From: Deltaproteobacteria bacterium
GTDB taxonomy: Bacteria > Myxococcota_A > Polyangia > Haliangiales > Haliangiaceae
Assembly: GCA_025353585.1 (NCBI GenBank)
Contig: JANXOM010000138.1
Location: 1 to 61,873, forward strand
Length of the DNA stretch: 61,873 bases
Direction of reading: 5' to 3'
Shown here in pieces: positions 33,233 to 46,186 of the stretch. Position numbers and translations under genes: made by a program. How positions within the stretch are numbered: position 1 is the stretch's first letter; each line of letters starts with the position of its first letter. Under the pieces are notes generated by a model. The model was not told where the DNA came from and made no database searches. It saw nothing but the letters and a program-made list of their open reading frames with translations.

Positions 33233-36200
33233 CTACCCGCCGAGCTCGTCGAGGAACTGCTGCGCATCCGCAAACGCGGGGTCTTCACGCAGCGCCTTCT
33301 TCGCCCAGAGCTCGGCCTTCGCCCGGTTACCGCGCGCGTGCTCGATCTTTGCTTCCCACAGGAGCGCCATCGGACGCGTGACCGGCAGCGGGTTGTCCAT
33401 CAGCGTGATGGCGCGGAGCGGCTTGAGCGCGAGCTCGTAGTCCCCGATCGCGGTCGCGAGCTCGGCGAGCTCCGCGGCCACTTCCGCGTTCTTGCGGTCG
33501 ACGTCGAACGCCTTCTTGAGCCAGTTGAGCTGGCCGTCCTTGTCGCCGAGCATCGCCGACACGCGGCCCATCCGCTGCTGCAGCACCGCGAGCTCTGGCG
33601 TCCGCTTCTTCTGCGCCGCGATCGCCGCCTCGAGCGTGCGCCCGGCGTCCTCGAGCTGGTTGCTCTGGATGAGCACGTCGACGTTCAGCATCAGCGCCGC
33701 GTGATCCTCGGGCTGCAGCTCGAGCGCCCGCTGCGCCGGCACCTGCGCGCCCGCCGGATCCTGGAGGTCATAGAGGAGGAGCTCCGCCGCGCGCCGGTAG
33801 TTCGCGTACCGCATCGCCGGATCCGACCCGTGATCGGCGTCCGCCTGGAGCACGCCGGCGAGCAGCCGGTGCTCGCCCGCTGCCTCGTACGCCTCGCGCA
33901 GCTTGTCGCGCAGGATCTCCACGCCCGGCTGCGCCTGGTGCACGAGCTCGAGCACCGGCACCGCATCGCCCGGCCGGCCCGCCTTCGTCGCCGCCATCGC
34001 GGCGCGCATCGCCGCCGCGACCTGGGCCTCGCCCTCGGTGACGTACGCGAGCCGCGTCGCCGCCGCGCTCACGCCGTCCCAGTGCTGGATCGACTCGTCG
34101 AGATCACACAGTGTGTAGAGCGGCTCGGCGTCGCGCGGGTCGCGCTCGATCCACGCGACCAGGAAGCCGCGGCCGCGCTCGAGATCGCCGTGCGCCACGA
34201 GGAGCTGCGCGAGCTTGAGCGTCGCGGCGCGCTCGTTCGGCAGGTCGCTGTCCCGCTCGGCGCGGGTGCGGAGCCGCTCGAGCCCGTGCACGAGGCTCTC
34301 CGCGACGCGCTCCTTGTCGAGCTCGTACGCCTCGCTGAGATCCGTCACGGCCGACGCGTCGTCGCCGAGCTGCTGCCGGAAGCTCGCCCGCAAGACGAGC
34401 AGCGACGTCCGCGAGACGCCCTGCACGGTCGCCAGCGCCTCGCCGATCGCGCGCTGCGCCGCATCGAGCTCGCCGGCCGCCGCCAGCGCCGCGGCGTGGT
34501 CGGTGACGAGCTCCGCGACGTGCGGGGCCCGCTGCCGCGCCTTGCGCAAGACCTCGGCCGCCTTGAGCGGCTGCCCGAGGTGCCCGCTGTACACGCCGGC
34601 CGCCTCGCGCAGCCGCTCGACCGCGAGTTCGTCGGAGAGCCGCTCCGCGTCGCGCGTCATGAGGTCCGCGAGGTCGCTCCACATCTCGTGGTCGCGGTAC
34701 CAGGCCTCGAGCCGCTTCGCGAGCGCGCGGTCATCGGGCGCCGCGGAGCACGCGAGCTCGAGCGTGCGCTGCACGCCCTTGGTGTCGCCCGCGGCCTCCC
34801 ACATCGTGGCGAGCCGCCCGGCCAGCGCCGGGGCGTGCTCCGGCGTCTCGACCGCCAGCAGCCGCTCCATCAGCACCGCGCCCTCGCGCGGATTGTCGTG
34901 TTCGCCGAGCTGCGCGACCACGCGGCGGAGGATCTCCCGGTCATCGGGCGCGATGATCAGCGCGGCGCGATAGACGCGCGCGATGTCGGGCGAGCCCGTC
35001 TTCTCGAGCAGCTCGCCGAGCCGCAGCGCGACGTCGATCGTCGAGTCGCGGTGACCCCGGCGCTGCGCGTCCTCGAAGCGCGACCACAGGAACTCGGCGA
35101 TGCCATCGTCGTCGCCGAGGTGGCGCAGCGTGGCCTCGTAGAGCTCGGCCGCCTCGAGGTTGTCGGCGTCGTCATGCAGCGCGTCGCGGAGCACGTCGAG
35201 CGCGTCGTGGTAGCGCTTGAGGTTCTCGATCAGGAACTTCGCGTGCTCGAGGCGCAGCGCGTTGCGCTCGCCCGCCGTCATGAGGTTCGGCAGGGTCGAG
35301 CTGACCACGCTCCCGAGGCGATCCGAGTCGGATAGCTCGCGGTAGATCGTCATGAGCGGCTGCCACACGGCGCGCTCCGCCGGGTTCCGCTCGCGCATGA
35401 ACTCGTAGACGTCCGCGGCGAGGTCCACCTTGCGGTGGGCGAGGGCGCGCGTCGCGATCCGCATCGCGAGGCCGTCGATCTGCTCGGCCTCCGCGATCGG
35501 CGCGATCTCGTACGTCAGGTCCCGCGCGGCCTGCAGGTCCCCGGCGGCGAGCCGACGCTCGGCGAGCGCGAGGACGGCCCACGGCGAGCCGCCGATCCCA
35601 TCTGCGGTCTCGCGCGCCGCGGCCACGGCGCGGACGAGCAGCGCCTCGGCGCGGGCATCGGCCCCGTGCTCGACGGCGACATCCACCGCCTCGCGGATCT
35701 GCGCGGGCGTGGCGTTCTCGAGGGCGGCCCGGCGCTCGAGGAAGTCGAGCAGCAGCTCGCCATCGCCGCTCTGCCGCGCCACGCGCTCGTACATCGTCAT
35801 CACGCGCTCGTCGATCGAACCGCGCTGCCCTTCGGCTGCGCTGCCCGCGAGGATGCCATCGCGTGCGTTGCCATCGTCGCCCAGGGACTCCGCCGCCGCG
35901 GCGCGCAGGAGCCGCCCGGCCTGGCCCCAGCGGGGCTCGGCGTGGAACGCGCGCTCGAGGAGCTCGATGCCCTGCTTCTTGCGGGCCTCGCTCGTGATGA
36001 AGATCTCCGCGAGCCGATACAGCGCGTCGATCTGCGCCGGCGTCGGCTCGCTCTGATCGGTGCCCGCGAGCTCGAACATCTTGTCGAGCGTGCGGGCCTG
36101 CTCGGCCGTGTCTCCGAGCGCGGCGGCGACGCGCGCCTGCGCGTAGAACGCCTCCGCCAGCCGCTCGCCGATGATCTCGACGCGGCGGTACAGGTTCGCC

Positions 36201-39200
36201 GCGCCCCGCAGGTCGCCGGCATCGAGCTCGAGCGCCTCGCCCGCGCGCATCAGCAAGTTCGCGATGAGCGGCGGATCGTCCTTGCGACGAAGCCTGTCGA
36301 TCGTGGCCTCGACGCTGTCGACGAAGCGCTTCGTCTGCCCGATCCGCTTGGCGAGCTCGCGCGCGCGATCGTGGAGCTCGATGCGAGACGGCATCACGTT
36401 GATCGCCTTGACGAGCGCGTCGAGCGCCTCGTCGCCGCGGCCGAGCGAGCCATCGAGAGCCTCGGCCATGTCCGCGAGCAGGCGGGCCTGGCTCCCGGGC
36501 TCGGGGTTCGTGGCGAGCCGCTTCTCGAGGACCTGCAGCAGCAGCTTGCCCTCGCCGTGGGCCAGGAGGCTGCGGCGCAGGCGGCGGACCTCGGCGTCCG
36601 ACTGGATCGCCGCTTCCATCGCCGACTCGAGCAGCTCCTTGGCCTGGTCCGCCTCGCCGCGCTGGGCCGCGAGCTGGTGCAGCTCGAACAGCACCTCGCT
36701 CGGGCCGACCGTCGCCTCGTCATCGCCCGGCGGCGTGCGGCGTACGACGAGCAGCAGGGCGCGGTACGTGCGCTCCGCCTTGTCCAGCTGGCCGGCGGCG
36801 CGCGCCATCTCGGCGAGCTCCTTCTGGATCGAGGCGTTCGACACGTCCATCTTGGACGCGGCCTCCATCTCGGTCATGGCCTCGTCGACCTTGCCTTCGG
36901 CGAGCGAGACGCGCGCGAGCTCGACGTGGAGCGCGGCGCGCTCCGGCGAGCGGCGGCGGCCGAAGTCGTTGATGAGCTCGGCCAGCGCGGCGCGCGCCTC
37001 GGGCAGCCGGCCGGCGACGCGCTGACCCGTCGCGAGCGCGGACCGCAGCTCCTTGTCCGTCGGATCGAGGAGCAGCGCCGTCTCGAGCGCCGGGATCGCC
37101 TTCGCGGGCGAGCCGAGGCGTTGCAGATAGATCGTCGACGCCTCGCGCGCGAAGTCCCGCGACAGCACGTCGTCTTTGAGGAGCGGCAGGCTGCGCGTCA
37201 GGTGGCGGGCGAGCGGCTCCCAGGCCTCCGCCTTGCGATAGAGGTCGGCAAGCATCGTGCGCAGCTCGAGCGCCTGCTCCTTGTCGTCGAGGTTGCCTTC
37301 GATCGCGGCGATCGCGCGGTCGGACTGGTTCGCGGACAGGTGGGCCTTCGCGAGCTGGCTGACCACGAGCAACCGCTCGCTCGGCACCACGGTCCCGAGG
37401 AGGCTCTCGAGCCAGGGCACGGCCTGCGCCGGCTGGCTGCGCTCGAGGTTCAGCCGCGCGAGGGCGCGCAGCGAGTCGCTCGTCGGGGCGAGGGCGACCA
37501 CGCGGCGGTGGCCGGCGATCGCGCGCTCGATCTCCTTCGTGTCCTTCTCGGCGATGCCGGCGTAGCGGGCCCACAGGCGGCTCGCGCGCGCGGTCTCGCC
37601 ATCGCTCTCGAGGCGCTGCGCCTGCTGCTCGAGCAGATCGGCGAGCGAGCGGTGCGCCCCCTTGCCGGAGAGCAGCTCGGCCACGGCGTCGATCGACGCC
37701 TCGTGGCCCGGGCGGTCCTCGAGGTTCGCGCGCAAGGCCTCGAGGCGGCCGCCCCGCTGCTCGACGATGCCGACGAGCTTCGCGAGCTCGAGCCGCAGGG
37801 TCAGCTTGCGCTCGACGTCGTTCGCCAGCGAGCTATCCGCGAGCTGGATCTGGCGAAGCGTGAGGAGCTCGGGCACCCGATCCTCGACGGCGAGGAGGTG
37901 CGCGAGCCGCTCGATGACCTCGTGGTCGTTCGGTGCGGTCGCGAGGACGCCGCGGTACATGTCGATCGCCGCGGCGTTGTCGCCGAGCTCGACCGTGGCG
38001 AGCTGGGCCGCCCGCATGCGCAGGTCGCGCCGCGTGGTCGCATCGAACGGGAGGCGAGCCGCCTCGACGAGCGTGTCGACCGCGGCGCGCGCGCCCGCCG
38101 GTCCGGTACAGATCGACGAGGCCCTCGATGGCCCACTTCGCGACGGCATCGACGCTGCGCGCCGAGCGGATCGAGGCCGTGCCGCGCCATGCGGCGGTGG
38201 CGCGCCCGACGACGGCGGACAGGATCTGCAGCGCCTGCTCGCGCTCGCCGAGCTTGCTGGCGACGTCGGCCGCGCCGACGAGGGCGTCGAGATCGCGGCC
38301 ATCGGCGTCCGCCAACCGGCGCAACGCGTCGAGCAAGTTGGCCGATTGCCCCTGATCGCGCTCGAGCGCGACGAGCTCCGTCAGCCACGCCACGCGCTCG
38401 CCGCCGAGCTCGAGCGCCCGGCGCATGCACGCGGTCGCCGCGCCGCGATCCTTGCGATGATCGCGCTGGACGAGCGCGAGCCGGTAGAAGAACTGCGCGG
38501 CGACGGCGGCGGGCAGCTTGTGCGCCTCGAGCGCGGCGGCGAGGCCGGTCGCGAGGCCGTCGTAGGCCCCCGCGGAGGCCGCCGCGACCTCGGCGATGCC
38601 GAGGAGCTCGTCGTCGAACGCCTCGCGCACGCCGGCGTAGCGGACGATCGTCACCGCGACGGGGTCCCACTGCCCGAGCGTCGCGCCGATGCTGGCGTAC
38701 GCGTGCACCGCGCGCCGGTTCCCTGGCTCGACAGCCGCGACCTGGCTGTACGCGTCGGCGGCGCGGTGGGCGTCGCCGAGGTGATCATGGACCATGTCGG
38801 CGAACGCGAGCCGCAGGCGGGCCGCCTCGCGTGCATCGTCTCCGAGCGCGCCGATGGCCATCGTGTACGCGGCGGCGGCCGTCGCGTAGTCGCCCGTCGC
38901 CTTCGCGAGCGAGCCCATCTGGTTCTCGATCAGCTGGTCGCGCGGCGCGAGCGGGAACGCGCGGGCGAGGTCGGACAGGGCGCCGGCCGCGTCGCGCTTG
39001 TGATCGAGGCGGAGCTGCGCGGCCTCGCGGAGGAGCGCGAGCTTGGTGCGATCGTCCTTGGCCTCGGCGAGTCGCGCCGGGAGGAGATCGAGGACGCCGG
39101 CGAGATCGCCGGTCGTGCGCATCGCCTGCGCGAGCGCGTCCGCGGACGCGGCGCGGGTCGTGGCGACCTCGAGGAGGTTCGTCAGGCCGGAGCGGGCATC

Positions 39201-41057
39201 GCGGCTCGCCGGATCGATCGCGATCGCGTTGCGATACGCCGTCAGCGCGCGGCCGGGCTCGTCGAGGTGCGTGCGGAGCGCGTCGCCGAGCCGAACGAGG
39301 CGGCCCGTCGTGCGCTGCGTGGCGCGGCCCGACGAGCTCTCGAGCAGGTCCGCCATCTCCTGCCAGCGGCTCGTCTCGGCCAGCAGGTCCGCGAGGGCCG
39401 AGATGCCCTCCTCGTCGTCCTTGTGGTCGGCGACGACGCGCTGCCACGCGCCGATCGCGCTCGCGGGGTCCTTGCGCTGCTGGTGATGAACGAGCGCGAC
39501 GCGCACGAGGTCGGCGCGCTTCTGCGTGGCGGAGCTGACCTTGGCCGCGCGGCTCTCGAGGGCCGCGACGAGATCGTCCCAGCGCTGCTGGCCCTCGAGG
39601 ATCGAGATCCGCGCGTCGAGGCCGGACAGATCGGACGGATCGCTGTCGATCCGGCGCTCCCACAGCGACAGGGCGCGGTCGGTGTCGCCGAGCGACTCGG
39701 CGAGCTTCGCGGCCTCGGCGAGGAGCTGGGCGCGCGTGGCGTCGATCGGCTCGAGGTGAGCCTGGCGCTCGAGCATCGCGAGGCGCTCGCGCGGCTGGTT
39801 CGCCGTCTGGTAGAGCGCGGCGAGGCGGCGGGCGACGTCGAGCTGCTTGTCTTCCTGCGCGCCCGTGATCTGCGCGGCCTCGACGAGGAGCGTGATCGCG
39901 CCCGGCATGTCGTGCAGGCGGTCGAGGCGCGTGCGCGCGGCCTCGCCGAGGAGGTCGACGCGGCGGGACGGATCGCCGGCCGCGGGCGGCGTGCGGGCCG
40001 CGACCGCGACGGCCTCGGCGTAGCGCTCGTGCAGCTGGCCGCGATCGGCGAGCTGGCGCAGCTTCTCTTCCGTGAGCGTGGAGTCCGGCGCGATCGCGAG
40101 GAGCGCGGCGTAGTGCTCCATCGCGGCGGGCAGATCGTCGAGCTCGGCGAGCCGGTGGCCGGCCTCCTCGCGCAGCTCGCGGCTGTTCGTCGGATCGAGC
40201 TGGATGATCTTCTCGAGGACGCGGATGACCTCGCGCGGCCGCTGCGCGTGGTCGTAGTGCGCGCGGAGCAGATCGAGGGCGCCGTCGCGGACCTGCTTGG
40301 TCGCGTGCCCCGACTCGATGACGCGCTCGAGCAGCGCCGTGCTCTCCTTGTCGTCCTCGGCCTCGGCGAGGAGCGGCTTCGCGGCCGTCAGGGCGCGGGC
40401 GGGATCCTGGAGGTTGTCGAGGTAGACCTGCGCGATGCGGGCGCGGCCCCGCTCGCGCTCTTTCTTCGTCTGGCTCTCGAGCCGGCCCTCCCACAGCGCG
40501 ATGAGATCGGGCCAGCGCTCGTGGCGCTCCAGCAACCGCTCGAGGCCCTGGCTCACCTGCGCGTCGTCGGGGACGAGCGGCAAGAGCTTCTGGTAGTAGC
40601 CGATGGCCTTGTCGGGCTGGTTCGCCACGTCCTTCGCGAGCTGCGCGCCTTCGCGCAGGAGCTTCACGCGGCGTGGCTTGTCCTTCGCCGTGGCGATCGC
40701 GTTGTCGTAGAGGCCGAGGGCATCGCCCCAGCGCTCGGCGACGGTGTAGATGACCGACAGCCGTTGCAGCGCGGACTCCGACGTCGGCGCGAGCACGACG
40801 ACGCGGCGCAAGATCTTCTCGAGGACGCTCGGGTCGTCGCCGAACCACTCGTCGCAGAAGGCGCCGGCGCGCTCGCCGATCATCTCGGCGACCTGCGGTT
40901 CGAGATCGCCCGCGAGCGTCTCGTTGTAGAGCGCGACGACATCGTCGGGCTTGTCGAGATCGGCGGCGAGACCTTCAACCTCTTCCCACGCACTGACGGC
41001 GTGAGGCGAGTGCGTGACGGCGGCGGCGGCTTGCTTGAGCTGCGACTGATCGGCCAT
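33233..41057 (-). pseudogene. giant tetratricopeptide-repeat protein, split by one frameshift
   Basis: One gene of about 2,607 codons in two frames. It starts MADQSQLKQAAAAV from the ATG at 41057 with GGGAG 4 nt upstream, and runs in degenerate 34-residue helix pairs with Ala/Leu/Asp/Arg-rich sequence (for example GDLAGVLDLLPARLAEAKDD). No signal peptide, membrane helix or enzymatic domain is visible, so a cytoplasmic solenoid scaffold is likely. At 38094-38096 three C bases break the frame; removing one C joins LYRTGG to ARAAVDTLVEAARL. Both sides keep coding-type composition and homologous repeats, so either a recent mutation or a sequencing error in a GC run is possible. Convergent with the secreted repeat protein gene. 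Confidence 0.75.
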
Positions 41058-41112
41058 GGAACTCCCACGCGCGACACGACCCCGTCGCATCGGCGGTTAA
41101 AATCATACTCCG

Positions 41113-43764
41113 CTAAAAGTTTCTCCGCGCGCCCAGGACGGCGGCGAACGGCGCCTGAAAGCTGGTCGGCAACCGGAAGCTCGGGTCGCGGTCCGGGATG
41201 AGGCCGTTCTGCGTGCGCAGGAAGACGAGGTCCGCGGCCTGGCCACCGACGATCGGGCGGACGGACTGCGAGCGGCTCGCGTAGACCTCCCCGACCAGGC
41301 TGGGATCGGTGCGGTCGAACAGGTCGAAGACGTCGAGCGTCACCGCCGTGCCGCGCCAGCGCGCCGAGAGGTGCATGTTGGCCTGGCTCGTCATGGGCAG
41401 GCGCCCGGCGGTCCCGCGCGGCAAGAGCTCGATGATGCCCTCGTCGCTGTCGGCCAGGACGCTCAGCGGGCGCCCGCTGGCCACGGTCAGGCGCGTGGAG
41501 AAGCCGAGCTCGACGGGCCCGGCGTGGCCGTGCCGGCCGGCCTCCACAAAGACGCGGTGCGCAAGATCGGTCGGCAGGCGGCCGAACAGGTCGCCGGCGT
41601 TCTGGTCGTAGTCGGCGCCCGAGAACAGCGCGAGGCCCTGCCGCGGGTCGTACGGGCCGGTCCACGTGCCGGTGACCTGCGTGTAGGTGTAGCCCGCGCG
41701 GAGCGCGAGCGGGCTGCCGGGCGCGGTCGCGACCTCCAGCGCCCAGACCTGCGTGTCGCGCGTGGCCTCGGGGAGCTGCGGATCGCGGCGGCCCGGGTTA
41801 TCGAAGGTGCCGAACGTCGTGTCGAAGCCCTGGCGCAGGTAGCGCGCCTGGACCCAGGCCGTCACGCGGAGGAGGTCGGCGTGACCGAGCTCGATGCCGG
41901 CGGTGAGCTCGTCCTGGTACATCGGCTCGATGCCGCTGGCGACGGCGCGCGGGAGGCCGAGGTCGATGACGCGCGCCTGGCCGAAGGCGGAGCTCTGATC
42001 GTCGGACGTGGCGGCGGTGCCGACGAGCGTCGAGCCGAGGCCGGCGACGAGGAGCGGATAGCTACGGCCGGCGCTCGCCCAGACCCGCGACTGCCCGCCG
42101 CCGAGCGGATCCCAGGCGACGCCGAACCGCGGGGCCGGCTCGTCGTGGAACACGAGGGCGCCGCCGACCTGGTCCATCTCCCAGCGCAGGCCGCCGTTCG
42201 CGACGAGGTCCGGCGCGAGCTGGAACGTGTCCTCGAGGTACCCGGCGCTGTAGCGCGTGCGGTAGACGAGGGTGGAGCTGTCGGTGTACGTGCAGGGCAG
42301 CGCCGGGTCGGGGTCGCACGGCCTCGACGGGTCGATGAAGCGGAGCGTGGCCTCCTGGCCATCGAACAGGCTGCGGAGCTGCGAGCCGCCGGTGTAGCGC
42401 TGGGTCGTGGACAGGCGGCTGTCCTCGTTCGTGACGCCGGCGCGCAGCGTGTTCGCGCCGACGCGGTGCGTGATGTCGGCGGAGACGGTGGGGCGGTCGG
42501 CGGTGGTGTCGGTGAGGAGGCCGGCGCCGCCGCTGACGAGCCAGCTCGTCGGGACGGGACACGGCGTGAACTTCGGGGTGGCGCCGATGGCGCAGCCGGC
42601 GACCAAAGAGGCGTCGGGGAAGCCGGCGGGGAGGTAGGCGTCGAGGACCTGCGGGGTGTGAGCGGCGGTCGGATCGGTGGCGGACTCGCGGTGGGCGGCG
42701 TGGTGCCAGGCGGCCTGGACCTTGACGTGCGTGTCGGTCCACTCGCCGCGGTAGGTGGCGATGCCGTCGGCCGTGAGCGTGTGGAGATCGACGCCGGACG
42801 CGGGCACCGTGGCGTTGCCGAAGTAGCGCGCGGACTGCTGGTCCTGACCGATGACGGTCAGATCGATGTGGTGCGGGCCGCGGTCCCAGCCCACGCGCAG
42901 CATCGCGGGGACGGTGAACGGGCGCAGGCCCGTGCTGGAGCGGTCGACGGGGGCGGTGGCGAGCGGGCCGGGAAAGCCGCCGAGGGAGGTCGGGTCGGGG
43001 ACGCCATCGCCGTTCGCGTCGACGAGGCGGTGCGACTGGAAGAGGACGCGGTCGACGGCGAGGGTCGGCGCGATGCCGGCCGCGTACCAGGCCGTGCCGC
43101 CCGCGACGCGGCCGAGGGGACCGGTGCCAACGACGGCGACGGTGGCGTCGAGGTCGTTCGCGAGGCGGGCGGACCGGATCGTGTACGCGCCGTTCGGGGT
43201 CGGCGCGGAGGCGGGGCTCGCGGTGACGCCGACCCAGGCGTAGGCCTCGAGGACGTGCCTGGCGCCGCCGCGGCGGAGGCGGGCGTCGATGGTGCCGCCG
43301 GTGCTGACGCGGTCGCGAGCGCCGAAGCCGCCGCCGGTGACGAGGATGCCGTCGAGGAAGACGAGAGGAACGTGCGCGTCGGCGGTGCCGGTGCGGACGC
43401 CGTCGACCGGGGCGCCGTCGATGGTCCAGCGGTTCTCCTGGCCGGTGGCGCCGCCGAGCACGACGCCGGCGCCATCGGTGGCGGCGCCGAGGGCGTAGCT
43501 GGCGACGCTGTCGTGGGTGGCATCGGCGACAGGGAGGTCGAGGAGGTAGCGGGCGGGGAGCCAGGTGGCGAGAGCGTACGGCGTGGGCGCGTCGGCGAGC
43601 GGGTCGGTGGCGAGCGCGCAGCCGAAGGTGGCGGTGCGGCCGTCGCGGCAGTCGGCGGGGGGCGTGGTCGCGGCCCCGTGGCCGAGGCCGAACAGGTCGC
43701 GCGGATCGTCCGCGTGGGCCACCGTCGCGACAAGCAGGAGCGCGAACCCAGCCAGGCGATGCAC
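41113..43764 (-). CDS. TonB-dependent-receptor-like outer membrane protein
   Basis: An 883-residue exported protein. A signal peptide (MHRLAGFALLLVATVAHAD) starts from the GTG at 43764, supported by TACCGT 8 nt upstream; another GTG lies 18 nt earlier. A plug-like region (about 90-170) contains NRWTIDGAPVDGV and a glycine-rich loop. The rest is alternating beta-strand sequence with aromatic girdles, ending in RRNF with a terminal phenylalanine, as in outer membrane barrels. No obvious TonB box was found. It probably takes up a ligand or carries a substrate across the outer membrane; the ligand is unknown. It precedes the TPR gene on the same strand by 55 nt. Confidence 0.78.
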   Translation of the reverse strand: MHRLAGFALLLVATVAHADDPRDLFGLGHGAATTPPADCRDGRTATFGCALATDPLADAPTPYALATWLPARYLLDLPVADATHDSVASYALGAATDGAGVVLGGATGQENRWTIDGAPVDGVRTGTADAHVPLVFLDGILVTGGGFGARDRVSTGGTIDARLRRGGARHVLEAYAWVGVTASPASAPTPNGAYTIRSARLANDLDATVAVVGTGPLGRVAGGTAWYAAGIAPTLAVDRVLFQSHRLVDANGDGVPDPTSLGGFPGPLATAPVDRSSTGLRPFTVPAMLRVGWDRGPHHIDLTVIGQDQQSARYFGNATVPASGVDLHTLTADGIATYRGEWTDTHVKVQAAWHHAAHRESATDPTAAHTPQVLDAYLPAGFPDASLVAGCAIGATPKFTPCPVPTSWLVSGGAGLLTDTTADRPTVSADITHRVGANTLRAGVTNEDSRLSTTQRYTGGSQLRSLFDGQEATLRFIDPSRPCDPDPALPCTYTDSSTLVYRTRYSAGYLEDTFQLAPDLVANGGLRWEMDQVGGALVFHDEPAPRFGVAWDPLGGGQSRVWASAGRSYPLLVAGLGSTLVGTAATSDDQSSAFGQARVIDLGLPRAVASGIEPMYQDELTAGIELGHADLLRVTAWVQARYLRQGFDTTFGTFDNPGRRDPQLPEATRDTQVWALEVATAPGSPLALRAGYTYTQVTGTWTGPYDPRQGLALFSGADYDQNAGDLFGRLPTDLAHRVFVEAGRHGHAGPVELGFSTRLTVASGRPLSVLADSDEGIIELLPRGTAGRLPMTSQANMHLSARWRGTAVTLDVFDLFDRTDPSLVGEVYASRSQSVRPIVGGQAADLVFLRTQNGLIPDRDPSFRLPTSFQAPFAAVLGARRNF

Positions 43765-43772
43765 GTCACGCG

Positions 43773-43778
43773 ACGGTA
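43773..43778 (-). promoter_or_regulatory. -10-like TACCGT of the outer membrane receptor gene
   Basis: TGC precedes TACCGT, which lies 8 nt upstream of the GTG at 43764; this favours that start over the GTG at 43782. Confidence 0.5.
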
Positions 43779-43814
43779 GCACCCTGCCGCCAGGGCAATC
43801 CCCGTCAGGTCGAT

Positions 43815-43880
43815 CGTAAACGCAAACGCAAACGTAAACGCAAACGTGGACGCAAACGCAAACGCAAACGTGGACGCAAA
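43815..43880 (+). repeat. hexanucleotide array 1 (CGYRRA units)
   Basis: Eleven hexamers in register: CGTAAA or CGCAAA units, with CGTGGA at the sixth and tenth positions. The first 36 bp are repeated exactly, inverted, at 44027-44062. It lies in the divergent gap between the outer membrane receptor and CBS genes. Confidence 0.9.
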
Positions 43881-43883
43881 CGC

Positions 43884-44026
43884 CACCGCTGGACGATCGG
43901 CGCGGCGAGGGACGGCGGGCGCGGCCACTGTCCGGTTGGATCGCGCAAATCCCGCGTCAGCGCTCTTCGAAGATCGAAGATCGTCGGAGGGGCGCTGTGG
44001 TGCGCGGCGGCGCGTCGGCGTTTGGG
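43884..44026. other. spacer between inverted hexamer arrays
   Basis: About 140 bp with no gene. It holds a short direct repeat (GAAGATC twice near 43972-43983) and AT-poor sequence. Nothing else was recognised. Confidence 0.5.
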
Positions 44027-44062
44027 TCCACGTTTGCGTTTACGTTTGCGTTTGCGTTTACG
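44027..44062 (-). repeat. hexanucleotide array 2, inverted copy
   Basis: Read on the minus strand, six hexamers occur in exactly the order of the first six of array 1 and end in CGTGGA. The two copies could pair into a long cruciform or RNA hairpin. Confidence 0.9.
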
Positions 44063-44244
44063 CAAAGTGAGACGGAGGAGAGTGGGGCGGCTTACGAGCC
44101 TTACGGCGCCAATTGGTGCGGTGCTCGCGTCGCCCGTGCGGCTGCGGCTACGATGCACGTCGCTCGCGGCGCTAAGTCGCTGATTTTGCGAGGATGGCGC
44201 GTGCAGTCGCGTGAGGCACGTGCGTTGCACTTGCACCCTTCATC

Positions 44245-44700
44245 GTGACGGTCCTGGTCAAACACATCATGTCCTCCCCGGTCGTCACCTTCTTCGCCGA
44301 GCAGACCCTGCCGCTCGCCGAGGACGTGATGCGGCTCAAGCACCTCCGGCACCTCCCCGTCATCGACGAGCACGGCCTCCTCGTCGGCGTCGTCAGCCAC
44401 CGTGATCTCCTCCGCGCCGCCGGCACCGGCGCCACGTACGTCGCCGAGGTGATGACGCTCGACGTGTGGACCGTCCACGCCGACACGCTCGCCTCCGCCG
44501 CCGCGCGGACGCTCCTCGATCATCACTACGGCTGCTTGCCCGTCGTCGACGGCCGCGGCTTCCTCGTCGGCATCGTGACGGAGCGCGATTTTCTCCAGCT
44601 CGCGCTGCGCACGCTCGGCCCGCACGACCCCGAAGGAACGTGGGTGCCGACCAAGCGGCTGCGCCATCGTACCGCTGCGGGCGACCCCCTCGAGTCGTGA
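44245..44700 (+). CDS. CBS-domain pair protein
   Basis: A 151-residue protein of two CBS domains: residues about 5-60 (VKHIMSSPVVTFFAEQTL, LRHLPVIDEHGLLVGVVSHRDLL) and about 68-130 (VAEVMTLDVWTVHADTLA, YGCLPVVDGRGFLVGIVTERDFL). CBS pairs bind adenosyl ligands such as AMP, ATP or SAM and regulate partner proteins. No catalytic domain is attached. The GTG start fits the first strand. It lies 13 nt before the photolyase gene in the same orientation; cotranscription is likely, but a functional tie to DNA repair is not evident. Confidence 0.85.
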   Translation: MTVLVKHIMSSPVVTFFAEQTLPLAEDVMRLKHLRHLPVIDEHGLLVGVVSHRDLLRAAGTGATYVAEVMTLDVWTVHADTLASAAARTLLDHHYGCLPVVDGRGFLVGIVTERDFLQLALRTLGPHDPEGTWVPTKRLRHRTAAGDPLES

Positions 44701-44713
44701 TACAGCGCCCGCG

Positions 44714-46182
<1,469 letters not shown>

Positions 46183-46186
<4 letters not shown>

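Noticed and set aside
35435..39538. Very long plus-strand frame opposite the TPR gene
   Set aside because: It is Arg/Glu/Ala/Leu-rich antisense sequence; the minus strand carries recognisable TPR helices.
43846..44070. Plus-strand frame beginning with Asp-Ala-Asn-Ala repeats
   Set aside because: It is created by the hexamer array and runs into unrelated sequence without support; treated as a repeat, not a gene.
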